From: Acidobacteriota bacterium
Lineage (GTDB): Bacteria > Acidobacteriota > Terriglobia > Terriglobales > Acidobacteriaceae
Direction of reading: 5' to 3'
DNA: 22,456 nucleotides
Assembly: GCA_021781255.1 (NCBI GenBank)
Contig: JAJXXG010000703.1
Span: forward strand, 1-22,456
A model generated the notes under the pieces. That model saw only the letters and a program-made list of their open reading frames with translations. It had not been told where the DNA came from and did not search any database. Numbering within the stretch: the stretch's first letter is position 1; the number at the start of each line of letters is the position of its first letter. The translations under genes and the position numbers were made by a program. This document shows positions 15,135-22,456 of this stretch, piece after piece.

Positions 15135-15148
15135 CCAAAGCGCTTTGG
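15135..15148. promoter_or_regulatory. Perfect CG-centred palindrome upstream of purL
   Basis: CCAAAGCGCTTTGG is a perfect 14-bp palindrome about 125 bp before the purL start. The AAAGCGCTTT core has the shape of a LacI/GalR-family operator (for example cre- or PurR-like), different from the TGTAYACG sites. The binding protein is unknown, and a chance palindrome or small RNA hairpin cannot be excluded. Confidence 0.4.
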
Positions 15149-15271
15149 GCCAGTTTCAGGCCCGGTTTTGTCGGGGCCGGGTGGCCCAGGTGGAGCCCCC
15201 GGATTCCCTGCCCGGCGCCCTGCCGGGTGGCACCGGAAAGCGTCTTCCGTGCGACAATGGTGGCATACGCG

Positions 15272-17734
15272 ATGACCAACCACGCCACATCCGCCGCCGT
15301 TCCCGAGCCTGTTGTCGTCACCCCGGAGTTGCTGGCCCAGCACAGCATTACGCCGGAAGAATACGAGCGCATTCTTGCAGCTCTTGGGCGTGTCCCATCT
15401 CTAACGGAATTGGGCATTTACAGCGTTATGTGGAGCGAGCACTGCTCCTATAAGTCCAGCCGCGTGCACCTGAAGCGCCTGCCCACGCGGAGCGAGCGGG
15501 TGGTGCAGGGGCCGGGCGAGAACGCCGGCATTATTGACGTGGGCGACGGCTGGGCCTGCGCCTTCAAGATTGAGAGCCACAACCATCCCAGCTATATTGA
15601 GCCCTTCCAGGGCGCGGCCACGGGCGTGGGCGGCATTCTGCGCGACATCTTTACGATGGGCGCCCGGCCGCTGGCAGTGATGGATTCACTGCGCTTTGGG
15701 CCGATCCGCACGGAGGATTCGCCGGAGCCGGAACTGGTGCCGAAGAACCACTCCATTGTGGAGGGCGTGGTCAGCGGCATTGCCGGTTACGGCAACTGCT
15801 TTGGCGTGCCCAACCTGGGCGGCGAAACCAAGTTTGAGCCCTGCTACAGCGGCAATCCGCTGGTGAACGCGTTTGCGCTGGGGCTGGTGCATAAGGACGA
15901 AATCTTCTACGGCAAGGCCACGGGCACGGGGAACCCTGTTATTTATGTGGGCGCCAAGACCGGCCGCGACGGCATCCACGGCGCCACCATGGCCAGCGAG
16001 GAGTTCAAGGAAGGCTCGGAGCAGAAGCGGCCCAACGTGCAGGTGGGCGACCCCTTCATGGAAAAGCTGCTGCTGGAAGCTTGCCTGGAGGCGATGAAGA
16101 CGGGCGCGATTGTCGGCATTCAGGACATGGGCGCCGCCGGCCTGACCTGCTCCACCTGCGAGATGGGCGCGCGCGGCGGCGTGGGTCTGGACGTGGAGCT
16201 GGACAATGTGCCGCAGCGCGAGACGGGCATGAGCGCCTACGAGATCATGCTGTCCGAGAGCCAGGAGCGCATGCTGCTGGTGGCCGAGCGCGGCCGCGAA
16301 GACGAGGTGATGAAGGTCTTTGCCAAGTGGGGTCTGGACGCCGTCATCGTGGGCACCGTGATTCCGGAGCCGCGACTGCGCATCCGGCATCATGGCGTGC
16401 TGATGGCCGATATTCCCAACCAGTCACTGACGGATGAGGCGCCGGTGTATCGTCGCCCGGTGGGGACGTGGCAGTGTCCTCTGCCGCTGGAGCCGACGGA
16501 GGAAGCGCAGGCCAAGCTGGTCGAGGATCGCGACTACACGGCGGACCTGAAACAGATACTGGGCAGCGCCAACATCTGCTCCAAGCGCTGGGTGCATGAG
16601 CAGTACGACACCATGGTGCAGACCAACACCGTGCAAGGCCCCGGCGGCGAGGCCGGCGTGATGCGCATCAAGGGCACCGGTACGCCGGGCCACGAGCGCG
16701 GCCTGGCCATGGCGCTGGATGGCAACGGACGCTGGTCCTACCTGAACCCCAAGCTGGGCGCCATGCACGCCGTGGCCGAGGCATCGCGCAAGGTGGCCTC
16801 AACCGGCGCAACGCCCGTTGCCGCCACCAACTGCCTGAACTTCGGCAATCCGGAGAAGCCCGAGATCATGGCGCAGTTCTCCGCCGCCATTGACGGTATT
16901 GCGGAGGCCTGCACCGCGCTTGGCACGCCCATCACGGGCGGCAACGTCTCGCTCTACAACGAGACCCGCGGCGAGGGCATCTATCCCACGCCGGTTCTGG
17001 GCATCGTGGGCATTCTGGATGACGTGACGAGGGCTGTGCCGGCGGCATTTCAGCGCCCCGGGGACGCAATTCTGCTGATGTGGCCGATTCCCTTTGGCGA
17101 GGAGCCGGATCCGAATTTGCACGTGCCCTTCCATCCGGAGCCAACGGACGCCACGTCGAGCGTTGCGCCGGGCGTTCTGGGCACCGAGGCGGTTGTCGTC
17201 TCAGAGGATGCCCCCACGGAGATCCACGCCAGCGCCGAGCTGATCACGTTCGGCTCTTCCGAGTATGCCAAGGTGGTGCTGGGCACCGTATGGGGCCAAC
17301 CGCCCGCGCTGGACCTGGAGGCGGAGGCAGACCTGCACACGCTGCTGGTCGAGCTGGGCGAGCGCCAACTGATCCAATCCGCCTGCGATGTCTCTGACGG
17401 CGGCATGGCGGTGGCGATTGCTCAGGCCACGTTCCCGAAGAGCATTGGAGCCACGGTGGAGCAGGAGCAGTCGCTGATGGTGCATCCGCTGTTTGGGCTC
17501 TTCGCCGAGCCGGCATCGACGATGATTCTTTCCGCGGACCCCAGCCGCATCGCGCAGATTGAGGAGCTGGCCGACCACTTCGGATACCAGGTGGCGCGCA
17601 TCGGCACCACGGGCGGAGACAGGCTGGAGATCAAGGTTTACGGCGACGCGTTTATCTCCGCGCCGCTGGCCGAGCTGTGCAGGCCGTGGAGCAACTCGCT
17701 TGAAGCGGCACTCCACGACGAGGTGAACGCATGA
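15272..17734 (+). CDS. purL: Phosphoribosylformylglycinamidine synthase subunit PurL
   Basis: This 820-residue protein is the small-type PurL, the ATP-dependent synthetase subunit that makes FGAM in purine synthesis together with PurQ and PurS, which are not in this window. [20 protein letters not shown] near residues 51-70 includes the conserved His57 region. [20 protein letters not shown] with [14 protein letters not shown] follows, and [14 protein letters not shown] and [15 protein letters not shown] mark the AIRS-like domains. Length is greater than the usual 740 or so, partly from an insertion near residues 605-655. The ATG at 15272 is chosen with a weak GGTGG upstream; an ATG at 15257 would add five residues. 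The frame stays open to 14666, but that extension has no family match. The stop overlaps purF as ATGA. Confidence 0.95.
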   Translation: MTNHATSAAVPEPVVVTPELLAQHSITPEEYERILAALGRVPSLTELGIYSVMWSEHCSYKSSRVHLKRLPTRSERVVQGPGENAGIIDVGDGWACAFKIESHNHPSYIEPFQGAATGVGGILRDIFTMGARPLAVMDSLRFGPIRTEDSPEPELVPKNHSIVEGVVSGIAGYGNCFGVPNLGGETKFEPCYSGNPLVNAFALGLVHKDEIFYGKATGTGNPVIYVGAKTGRDGIHGATMASEEFKEGSEQKRPNVQVGDPFMEKLLLEACLEAMKTGAIVGIQDMGAAGLTCSTCEMGARGGVGLDVELDNVPQRETGMSAYEIMLSESQERMLLVAERGREDEVMKVFAKWGLDAVIVGTVIPEPRLRIRHHGVLMADIPNQSLTDEAPVYRRPVGTWQCPLPLEPTEEAQAKLVEDRDYTADLKQILGSANICSKRWVHEQYDTMVQTNTVQGPGGEAGVMRIKGTGTPGHERGLAMALDGNGRWSYLNPKLGAMHAVAEASRKVASTGATPVAATNCLNFGNPEKPEIMAQFSAAIDGIAEACTALGTPITGGNVSLYNETRGEGIYPTPVLGIVGILDDVTRAVPAAFQRPGDAILLMWPIPFGEEPDPNLHVPFHPEPTDATSSVAPGVLGTEAVVVSEDAPTEIHASAELITFGSSEYAKVVLGTVWGQPPALDLEAEADLHTLLVELGERQLIQSACDVSDGGMAVAIAQATFPKSIGATVEQEQSLMVHPLFGLFAEPASTMILSADPSRIAQIEELADHFGYQVARIGTTGGDRLEIKVYGDAFISAPLAELCRPWSNSLEAALHDEVNA

Positions 17735-19233
17735 TCCGGCTGCTGTTTCAGGGGGTTCCGGGGATCGCAGACACAACGGACGTGGACATGGAAACGCAGG
17801 GCCGCATGGAATGGGACGCCGATCCCAAGCTCCGCGAGGAGTGCGGCGTCGTGGCCATCCACGGACATCCGGACGCAGCGCGGCAGGCGTATCTGGGACT
17901 TTATGCCTTGCAGCATCGCGGGCAGGAGTCGGCGGGCATTGCCACGGCCGACGGCCAGCACCTGGCCAACATCAAGGGCATGGGCCTCGTCTCAGAAATC
18001 TTCACGGACGACGTGCTGCAGAAGCTGCCCGGGCGCATGGCCATTGGCCACACGCGCTACTCCACCACGGGCGACTCCGCGCTGCTGAACGCGCAGCCGA
18101 TCCGCGTGGAGTCCACCAAGGGACTGATCGCAATTGCCCACAACGGCAACCTGGTGAACCTGGGCAATATCCGCTCGCGGCTGGAGAGAGCCGGAGCCTA
18201 CTTCCAGACCACATCCGACTCGGAGATTATTGTGCAGCTCATCGCGCACTCGCGGGCCGGCACGCTGGTGGACGCCATTGCGGACTCGCTTTCGCAGGTG
18301 GAAGGCGCCTTCTCCATCGTGATGATGACCCGCGACCGCGTGTTTGCCGCCCGCGATCCGCGAGGCTTCCGCCCGCTTTCGATGGGGCGCATCCGCAATG
18401 CGGACGGGCCGGACACCATCGTATTTGCCTCAGAGACCTGCGCCTTTGACCTGCTGCGCGCCGAGTATGAGCGCGACGTGCTGCCGGGCGAGCTGGTGAT
18501 GGTAACTGAGGATGGCGTGACCAGCCGCCAGTACGCCAACGGTGTGCCGCAGTCGAGCTGCATCTTTGAGCATGTGTACTTTGCCCGGCCGGACAGCCGC
18601 ATCTTTGGCCGCTGGGTGCAGGAGAGCCGCGACCAGATGGGCCGCCAGCTTGCGCGCGAGTCCGGCGTGCCCGCAGACGTGGTGGTGCCCGTGCCGGACT
18701 CCGGCGTGACCGCCGCCCTTGGCTATGCGGAAGAGGCCGGCATTCCCTTCCGTCTGGGCCTGATCCGCAACCACTACGTGGGCCGCACCTTTATTGAGCC
18801 GGAGCAGCGCGTGCGCGACTTTGGCGTGCGCCTCAAGCTGAACCCGGTGCGGAATCTGCTGCAGGGCAAGCGCGTGGTGCTCATCGACGACTCCATTATC
18901 CGCGGCACCACCAGCCGCAAGATTGTCCGCATGGTGCGCGGCGCGGGGGCGAAGGAGGTTCACCTTCGCATCAGCTGTCCGCCCACCATTTCGCCTTGCT
19001 TCTATGGCGTAGATACGCCGAGCAAGCGCGACCTGATCGCCGCGAACCAGTCAATTGAGGAGATACGGCGCTTTATTGAGGCAGATTCGCTGGCCTATCT
19101 CTCGCTCGACGGACTGATCCGGTGCTGCGACGGCGGCGAGGGCAACGGCTTCTGCACTGCCTGCTACACGGGCAACTATCCCACGCAGTGGGTGGACGTA
19201 GAAGACATCCTGCCCGCCTCCGCGAGCCTGTAG
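17731..19233 (+). CDS. purF: Amidophosphoribosyltransferase PurF (Fe-S, propeptide type)
   Basis: This 500-residue enzyme catalyses the first committed purine step, PRPP plus glutamine to phosphoribosylamine. An N-terminal nucleophile glutaminase domain starts at Cys38 ([11 protein letters not shown]) after a 37-residue leader that must be removed; the B. subtilis leader is shorter. [16 protein letters not shown] and [12 protein letters not shown] follow. The PRPP-binding loop [14 protein letters not shown] is at residues 382-395. Cysteines at about 277, 416, 423, 475 and 478 (the last two in FCTACYTG) fit the 4Fe-4S ligands of the Bacillus-type enzyme. The ATG overlaps the purL stop by 4 bp, indicating translational coupling, and has a GAGGTG site. 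Internal ATGs at residues 20 and 26 would give a shorter leader. Confidence 0.96.
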   Translation: MIRLLFQGVPGIADTTDVDMETQGRMEWDADPKLREECGVVAIHGHPDAARQAYLGLYALQHRGQESAGIATADGQHLANIKGMGLVSEIFTDDVLQKLPGRMAIGHTRYSTTGDSALLNAQPIRVESTKGLIAIAHNGNLVNLGNIRSRLERAGAYFQTTSDSEIIVQLIAHSRAGTLVDAIADSLSQVEGAFSIVMMTRDRVFAARDPRGFRPLSMGRIRNADGPDTIVFASETCAFDLLRAEYERDVLPGELVMVTEDGVTSRQYANGVPQSSCIFEHVYFARPDSRIFGRWVQESRDQMGRQLARESGVPADVVVPVPDSGVTAALGYAEEAGIPFRLGLIRNHYVGRTFIEPEQRVRDFGVRLKLNPVRNLLQGKRVVLIDDSIIRGTTSRKIVRMVRGAGAKEVHLRISCPPTISPCFYGVDTPSKRDLIAANQSIEEIRRFIEADSLAYLSLDGLIRCCDGGEGNGFCTACYTGNYPTQWVDVEDILPASASL

Positions 19234-19239
19234 AGGCGT

Positions 19240-21288
19240 ATGACGACAGAGAAAGAGGGCGTGGCCGGACTGCGACTGCGGTTTGGCGGTGCCGTCTTTC
19301 TCGGCTCGTTTCTGCTGTTCCTGGTGGAACCGGTTGCGGCCAAGCAGTTGCTACCTTGGCTGGGCGGCTCGGCTGCCGTGTGGATCACCTGCCTGGTCTT
19401 CTTTCAGACAGCGCTGTTGTGTGCTTACCTGTATGCGCACTGGATGACGCGCAGCAGCCGCTGGAGCCTGCACCTGGCGCTGCTGGCGCTGGCCGCCGCC
19501 GCTGCCGCGGCATGGGCGCTGCGCGGCAGTGGCGCGGGCGGAGGCTCAGAGCATCCCGTCACCACCGTCTTTGCCGCACTGAGCGTGTGGATCGGGCTGC
19601 CGTTCCTGGTGCTGGGCGCTACCAGTCCGCTGCTGCAGTTCTGGTGGGCGCGGCTGCAATCGGCGGGCGTGCCGTACCGCTTCTTTGCGCTTTCGAATCT
19701 GGCATCGCTGCTGGCGCTGGGGCTGTACCCGGTGCTGATTGAGCCGCATTTGACGCTGCAGGCGCAACGGCTGGTGTGGGCAGGCGGCTTTGTGGCGTTT
19801 GCTCTGCTGGCGGCCAGCCTGACGTGGCGCATGCGCGCGGCTGCCGGCACGGCAACGCAGGCCGCGGCTGCGCACGACGCCGATGAGCCCGCCGCGCCGC
19901 TGGGCCACCGGCTGCTGTGGGTGCTGCTGCCCATGGGAGCGGCCATGCAGCTGAGCGCCGTGACCAGCTATCTCACCTCCAACATTGCGGCTATTCCGCT
20001 GCTGTGGATTCTGCCGCTGGCCGTCTACCTGATCACGCTCATCCTCGCCTTCCAGTTTCCGCGCCTCTACTCGCGCGCGCTGGCTACGCGCTTTCTGGTG
20101 GTGATGCTGGGCGGGCTGGCCTACATGCTGGCGCAGACGGATGTCTCACTGCCGCTGCGCATCAGCATCCTGTTTTTCCTGCTGGAGACCTTCGTCTCCT
20201 GCTACTTCTTTCATGCCGAGGCGTATGCGCTGCGTCCCCGGCGCGCGTCGGAGTCCACGCTCTTCTACCTGCTGTTTGCCGCAGGCGGCGCTTTGGGCTC
20301 TTTCCTTATCGGCATTGCCGCGCCGCTGCTGTTCCGCTTCAACTACGACCTGGCCATTACGTTCCTGGTGACGGCACTGCTGGCGCTGGCCGTGACTTGG
20401 CGCAGCGGATGGAGCCAGCGCATGCTGTGGTCGGCGGCCAGCGTGATGCTGGCCGTGCTGCTCTCGTGGATTTACATCGCCTACCAGCGCGACACCATTG
20501 CCGCGGTGCGCAACTTTTATGCCAGCCTGCGCGTGAAGCAGACGCTGAGCTATCCCGGAGCCAGGCTGCGCACGCTGACCAACGGAACCATCCAGCACGG
20601 CACGCAGATCTTTGGCACCGACGAGCAACGCCGGACGCCGACCTCCTACTACGCCGAGGACTCCGGCGTGGGACTGGCGCTGCGCTTCTGCTGCCAGAAC
20701 CGCCCGCGCAACATCGGCGTCATTGGCCTGGGCGCGGGCACCCTGGCCGCGTATGGACGCACGGGCGACCGCATCCGCTTTTATGAGATCAACCCCGGCG
20801 TTGCGCCCATTGCGCAGAACGTCTTCACGTATCTGCGGGAGTCCGGCGCACAGATACGGATTCTGGACGGCGACGGCCGACTGACGCTGGCGCAGGAGCC
20901 GCCGCAGGGTTTTGACGTGCTGGTCGTCGATGCCTTCTCCGGCGATGCCATTCCGCTGCACCTGCTAACCACGCAGGCGGTGGCGCTCTACCGGCGGCAT
21001 CTGGCTCCGGGCGGCATCCTGGCCTTCCACATCTCAAACCAGCATGTGGACCTTGAACCGGCCATTGCCCTGCTGGCGCAGGCCGCGGGCATGCAGGCCC
21101 GGCGCGTGACCAGCTATGCCAACGACGAACGCGGCGAGTTTACCGCCACATGGATGCTACTCACCGACGATGCGGCCTTCTTCCAGCAGCCGCAGATGGC
21201 CGCGCATGCGCACATGCCGCGCACCCAGCCCGGACTGCGGCTGTGGACCGACGACTACTCCGCGCTGCTGCCCGTGCTGCACTGGTAA
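19240..21288 (+). CDS. Membrane-bound spermidine-synthase-like protein (MFS-like plus methyltransferase-fold fusion)
   Basis: This 682-residue protein has about 11-12 hydrophobic segments up to roughly residue 430, then a soluble domain. The N-terminus (LFLVEPVAAKQLLPWLGGSA followed by AVWITCLVFFQTALLC) is characteristic of fused membrane/spermidine synthase proteins. The C-terminal domain has a Rossmann nucleotide-binding motif (IGVIGLGAGTLAAYG, residues 492-506), then FYEINPGV and VVDAFSGDAIPLHLLT (562-577), matching the spermidine synthase fold. In soluble spermidine synthases the second Asp of this DxxxxD pattern is mechanistic; Asp564 and Asp569 are here. True polyamine synthesis is unproven. 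It begins 6 bp after purF with AGAGG overlapping the purF stop, so it is probably in the same operon. Confidence 0.85.
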   Translation: MTTEKEGVAGLRLRFGGAVFLGSFLLFLVEPVAAKQLLPWLGGSAAVWITCLVFFQTALLCAYLYAHWMTRSSRWSLHLALLALAAAAAAAWALRGSGAGGGSEHPVTTVFAALSVWIGLPFLVLGATSPLLQFWWARLQSAGVPYRFFALSNLASLLALGLYPVLIEPHLTLQAQRLVWAGGFVAFALLAASLTWRMRAAAGTATQAAAAHDADEPAAPLGHRLLWVLLPMGAAMQLSAVTSYLTSNIAAIPLLWILPLAVYLITLILAFQFPRLYSRALATRFLVVMLGGLAYMLAQTDVSLPLRISILFFLLETFVSCYFFHAEAYALRPRRASESTLFYLLFAAGGALGSFLIGIAAPLLFRFNYDLAITFLVTALLALAVTWRSGWSQRMLWSAASVMLAVLLSWIYIAYQRDTIAAVRNFYASLRVKQTLSYPGARLRTLTNGTIQHGTQIFGTDEQRRTPTSYYAEDSGVGLALRFCCQNRPRNIGVIGLGAGTLAAYGRTGDRIRFYEINPGVAPIAQNVFTYLRESGAQIRILDGDGRLTLAQEPPQGFDVLVVDAFSGDAIPLHLLTTQAVALYRRHLAPGGILAFHISNQHVDLEPAIALLAQAAGMQARRVTSYANDERGEFTATWMLLTDDAAFFQQPQMAAHAHMPRTQPGLRLWTDDYSALLPVLHW

Positions 21289-21664
21289 GCTTTTCGAATT
21301 TCTGAGGATGGGTGCGGCGCCTGCTGGCGTGTGCGCCAAGTCACAGGACGCCCCGGCTCTGCGTGTGATAGCATCCCGTTCTTACAGCAAGACGCCGGGC
21401 GCAAGCCTGCTGTTCCCGCGCCGGGCGCCTGCCGGAGACTCTCCCGATGGACGAGGAAGACGGCAGACTGGGCCCTCAAGCCCGGCAATTCGGACCCGCT
21501 GACGTCTCACGGGACGCCTTTGCGAAGCCCCTGCGCCACCCCTCATCGCAATCCTATGCATTCCCGCGACGCGGCACCGCAATGGGCGCCGCGCGGCTTG
21601 CTTTTCCGACCCGGGCAAACATGCCCTTCACGCTCAGCTCTTCAACCGCAAGAGGAGAAACACC
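21289..21664. other. 376-bp upstream region of the EF-G paralog
   Basis: I see no gene here. A 10-bp direct repeat, CGCCGGGCGC, occurs at 21393-21402 and 21419-21428 with a 26-bp period; the second copy lies within an 11-bp palindrome (GCGCCGGGCGC, 21418-21428). Further short hairpins are possible (GGGC/GCCC near 21470-21484; CGTC/GACG near 21502-21515). A TAGCAT box near 21369 could be a -10, without a good -35. Overlapping open frames have no starts or domains of note. It may be a structured leader, but no known RNA family was recognised. Confidence 0.45.
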
Positions 21665-22456
21665 ATGAAAACGTACCAGGGAAGTGAGATCCGCAACGTA
21701 GCTGTAGTGGGGCATGCGCACAGCGGCAAATCCACATTGATCGCCGCTCTGCTGCATGCCGCAAAGATGACTCCCACGCAGGGCCGCGTGGAAGATGGCT
21801 CCGCCGCGACCGCCTATGACGAAGAAGAGGTGGCCCGCGGCATTACCATGCAGAACGCCGTGGCCTTTGCCGAGTGGCAGGGCGCGAAGATCAACCTTGT
21901 GGATACGCCCGGCTTCCACATGTTCTCCCACGAGGCGCGCGCCGCGCTGCTGCCGGTGGAGACGGCCATGGTGGTGGTGAACGCGCAGAGCGGCGTGGAG
22001 CCGGTGACCGAGCGCGTGTGGAAGTATGCCGAGGAGGCCAACGTGCCCCGCGTGGTGGTCATCAACCAGATGGACCACCCCAAGGCGGGCGGCCAGAACG
22101 GGTTGAGCGCGCTGATTGAAGATTTGCATGACCGCTGGGGACGCCAGTGCGTGCCGGTGCAGTTGCCCATATCAGACGCTGACGGCTTTCACGGCGTGGT
22201 GGACCTGGTGACGATGGAGGCCTTTTTCTATACCGCCGGGGGCGACGGCCGCGGCAAGATTGGCGAGATTCCCGCCGCGCTGGCAGGCCCGGCCAAGGCC
22301 GCGCATGAGGCGCTGGTGGAGCTGGTAGCCGAGGGCAAGGACGAGCTGATGGAGGAGTTCTTTGCCGAGGGCACCATTCCCGAGCAGCACCTGATCACCG
22401 CGCTGCATGAGGCGATTCGCGAAGACCGCATCTTCCCGGTGCTGTTTGTCAGCGGA
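21665..22456 (+). CDS. Elongation factor G paralog (translational GTPase), N-terminal part
   Basis: The frame is open from an ATG at 21665 to the right edge, giving 264 residues. The start has an AGAGGAGA site about 7 bp upstream. The GTPase motifs are in order: G1 GHAHSGKST (residues 16-24), G2 RGITMQ (58-63), G3 DTPGF (80-84) and G4 NQMD (134-137). The G' insertion-like region follows (LPISDADGFHGVVDLVTMEA). Canonical EF-G has DTPGH and NKMD, so both the catalytic-His position and the guanine-contact Lys are changed. This and the absence of rpsL/rpsG/tuf neighbours mark it as an EF-G-like paralog rather than housekeeping FusA. EF-G translocates or recycles ribosomes; the role of this paralog is unknown. 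Confidence 0.88.
   Translation, partial: MKTYQGSEIRNVAVVGHAHSGKSTLIAALLHAAKMTPTQGRVEDGSAATAYDEEEVARGITMQNAVAFAEWQGAKINLVDTPGFHMFSHEARAALLPVETAMVVVNAQSGVEPVTERVWKYAEEANVPRVVVINQMDHPKAGGQNGLSALIEDLHDRWGRQCVPVQLPISDADGFHGVVDLVTMEAFFYTAGGDGRGKIGEIPAALAGPAKAAHEALVELVAEGKDELMEEFFAEGTIPEQHLITALHEAIREDRIFPVLFVSG

Larger units (their letters stand above)
14609..15271. other. 663-bp divergent regulatory region between the symporter and purL
   Basis: No convincing gene is present, although a long reading frame is open on each strand. From left to right the region holds a proximal symporter promoter (14643-14672), a terminator-like hairpin (14668-14701), tandem LacI-type operators (14917-14944), a distal minus-strand promoter (14960-14988), a perfect CG-centred palindrome (15135-15148), and two GC hairpins before purL (CCCGGC/GCCGGG at 15211-15227; CGGAA/TTCCG at 15234-15249). 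I did not recognise a purine riboswitch or a clear plus-strand promoter, apart from a GACAAT box about 13 bp before the purL ATG. Confidence 0.6.

Noticed and set aside
14666..15271. A 202-codon open extension in frame upstream of purL
   Set aside because: It has no family similarity I can see, its composition is unlike the neighbouring genes, and it covers the operators and promoter boxes. PurL begins normally near 15272.
14990..15271. A purine riboswitch upstream of purL
   Set aside because: The conserved loop-loop and junction bases of that family were not found; only GC hairpins and a palindrome are present.
14644..15417. A minus-strand open frame of 257 codons upstream of the symporter
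   Set aside because: It overlaps the start of purL, has no ribosome binding site or recognisable domain, and would begin inside real coding sequence. The internal ATG after the distal promoter lies within the operator.
21377..21560. A possible structured RNA (6S-like or riboswitch) before the EF-G paralog
   Set aside because: Short hairpins and a direct repeat exist, but I could not fold a closed long stem or recognise any known family signature.

Overview
The window is a GC-rich bacterial chromosome segment that fits an Acidobacteriota (Terriglobia/Acidobacteriaceae-like) genome. This placement is inferred from gene content and protein style: a secreted S9 peptidase, a POTRA-only periplasmic protein, a small secreted protein containing SDIPFDFYVGNSQL, a GH35/LacI/sodium-symporter sugar locus, and a paralogous EF-G. 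There are no phage genes, insertion sequences, CRISPR arrays or other clear mobile elements. Coding density is high and almost all genes belong to known families.

Layout. 1-865 (-): start of a prolyl oligopeptidase, running off the left edge. 936-2582 (+): lipid II flippase MurJ. 2664-3173 (-): bactofilin. 3496-6033 (+): RNase R. 6073-6441 (-): small DUF4870-like membrane protein. 6762-7034 (+): YggX. 7183-7259 (+): tRNA-Pro(GGG). 7331-7358: perfect REP-like palindrome. 7399-7833 (-): small secreted protein. 8221-9483 (-): exported POTRA-repeat protein. 9713-9800 (-): tRNA-Leu(CAA). 9920-11779 (-): secreted GH35 beta-galactosidase, divergent from a LacI-family regulator at 11972-13009 (+), which is convergent with a sodium:solute symporter at 13016-14608 (-). 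15272-17734 (+) purL, 17731-19233 (+) purF and 19240-21288 (+) a membrane spermidine-synthase-like protein form a tightly packed operon. 21665-22456 (+): an EF-G paralog running off the right edge.

The most informative signal is regulatory. Three 14-bp sites of the form TGTAYACGTRYNCA, with the central CG typical of LacI-family operators, lie just downstream of two minus-strand promoters that have good -35/-10 boxes with 17-bp spacers. One site follows the GH35 promoter. Two sites, abutting in tandem, follow a TTGACA promoter in the intergenic region that leads to the sodium symporter. This suggests that the LacI-family protein represses both beta-galactoside hydrolysis and sugar uptake. The same intergenic region also holds a second promoter close to the symporter, a terminator-like hairpin, and a separate perfect palindrome (CCAAAGCGCTTTGG) nearer purL.

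I found no clearly novel multi-gene system. The best leads are the LacI regulon with its long regulated leader, the EF-G paralog with changed G3 and G4 motifs, the barrel-less POTRA protein, and the membrane spermidine-synthase homologue coupled to purine genes.
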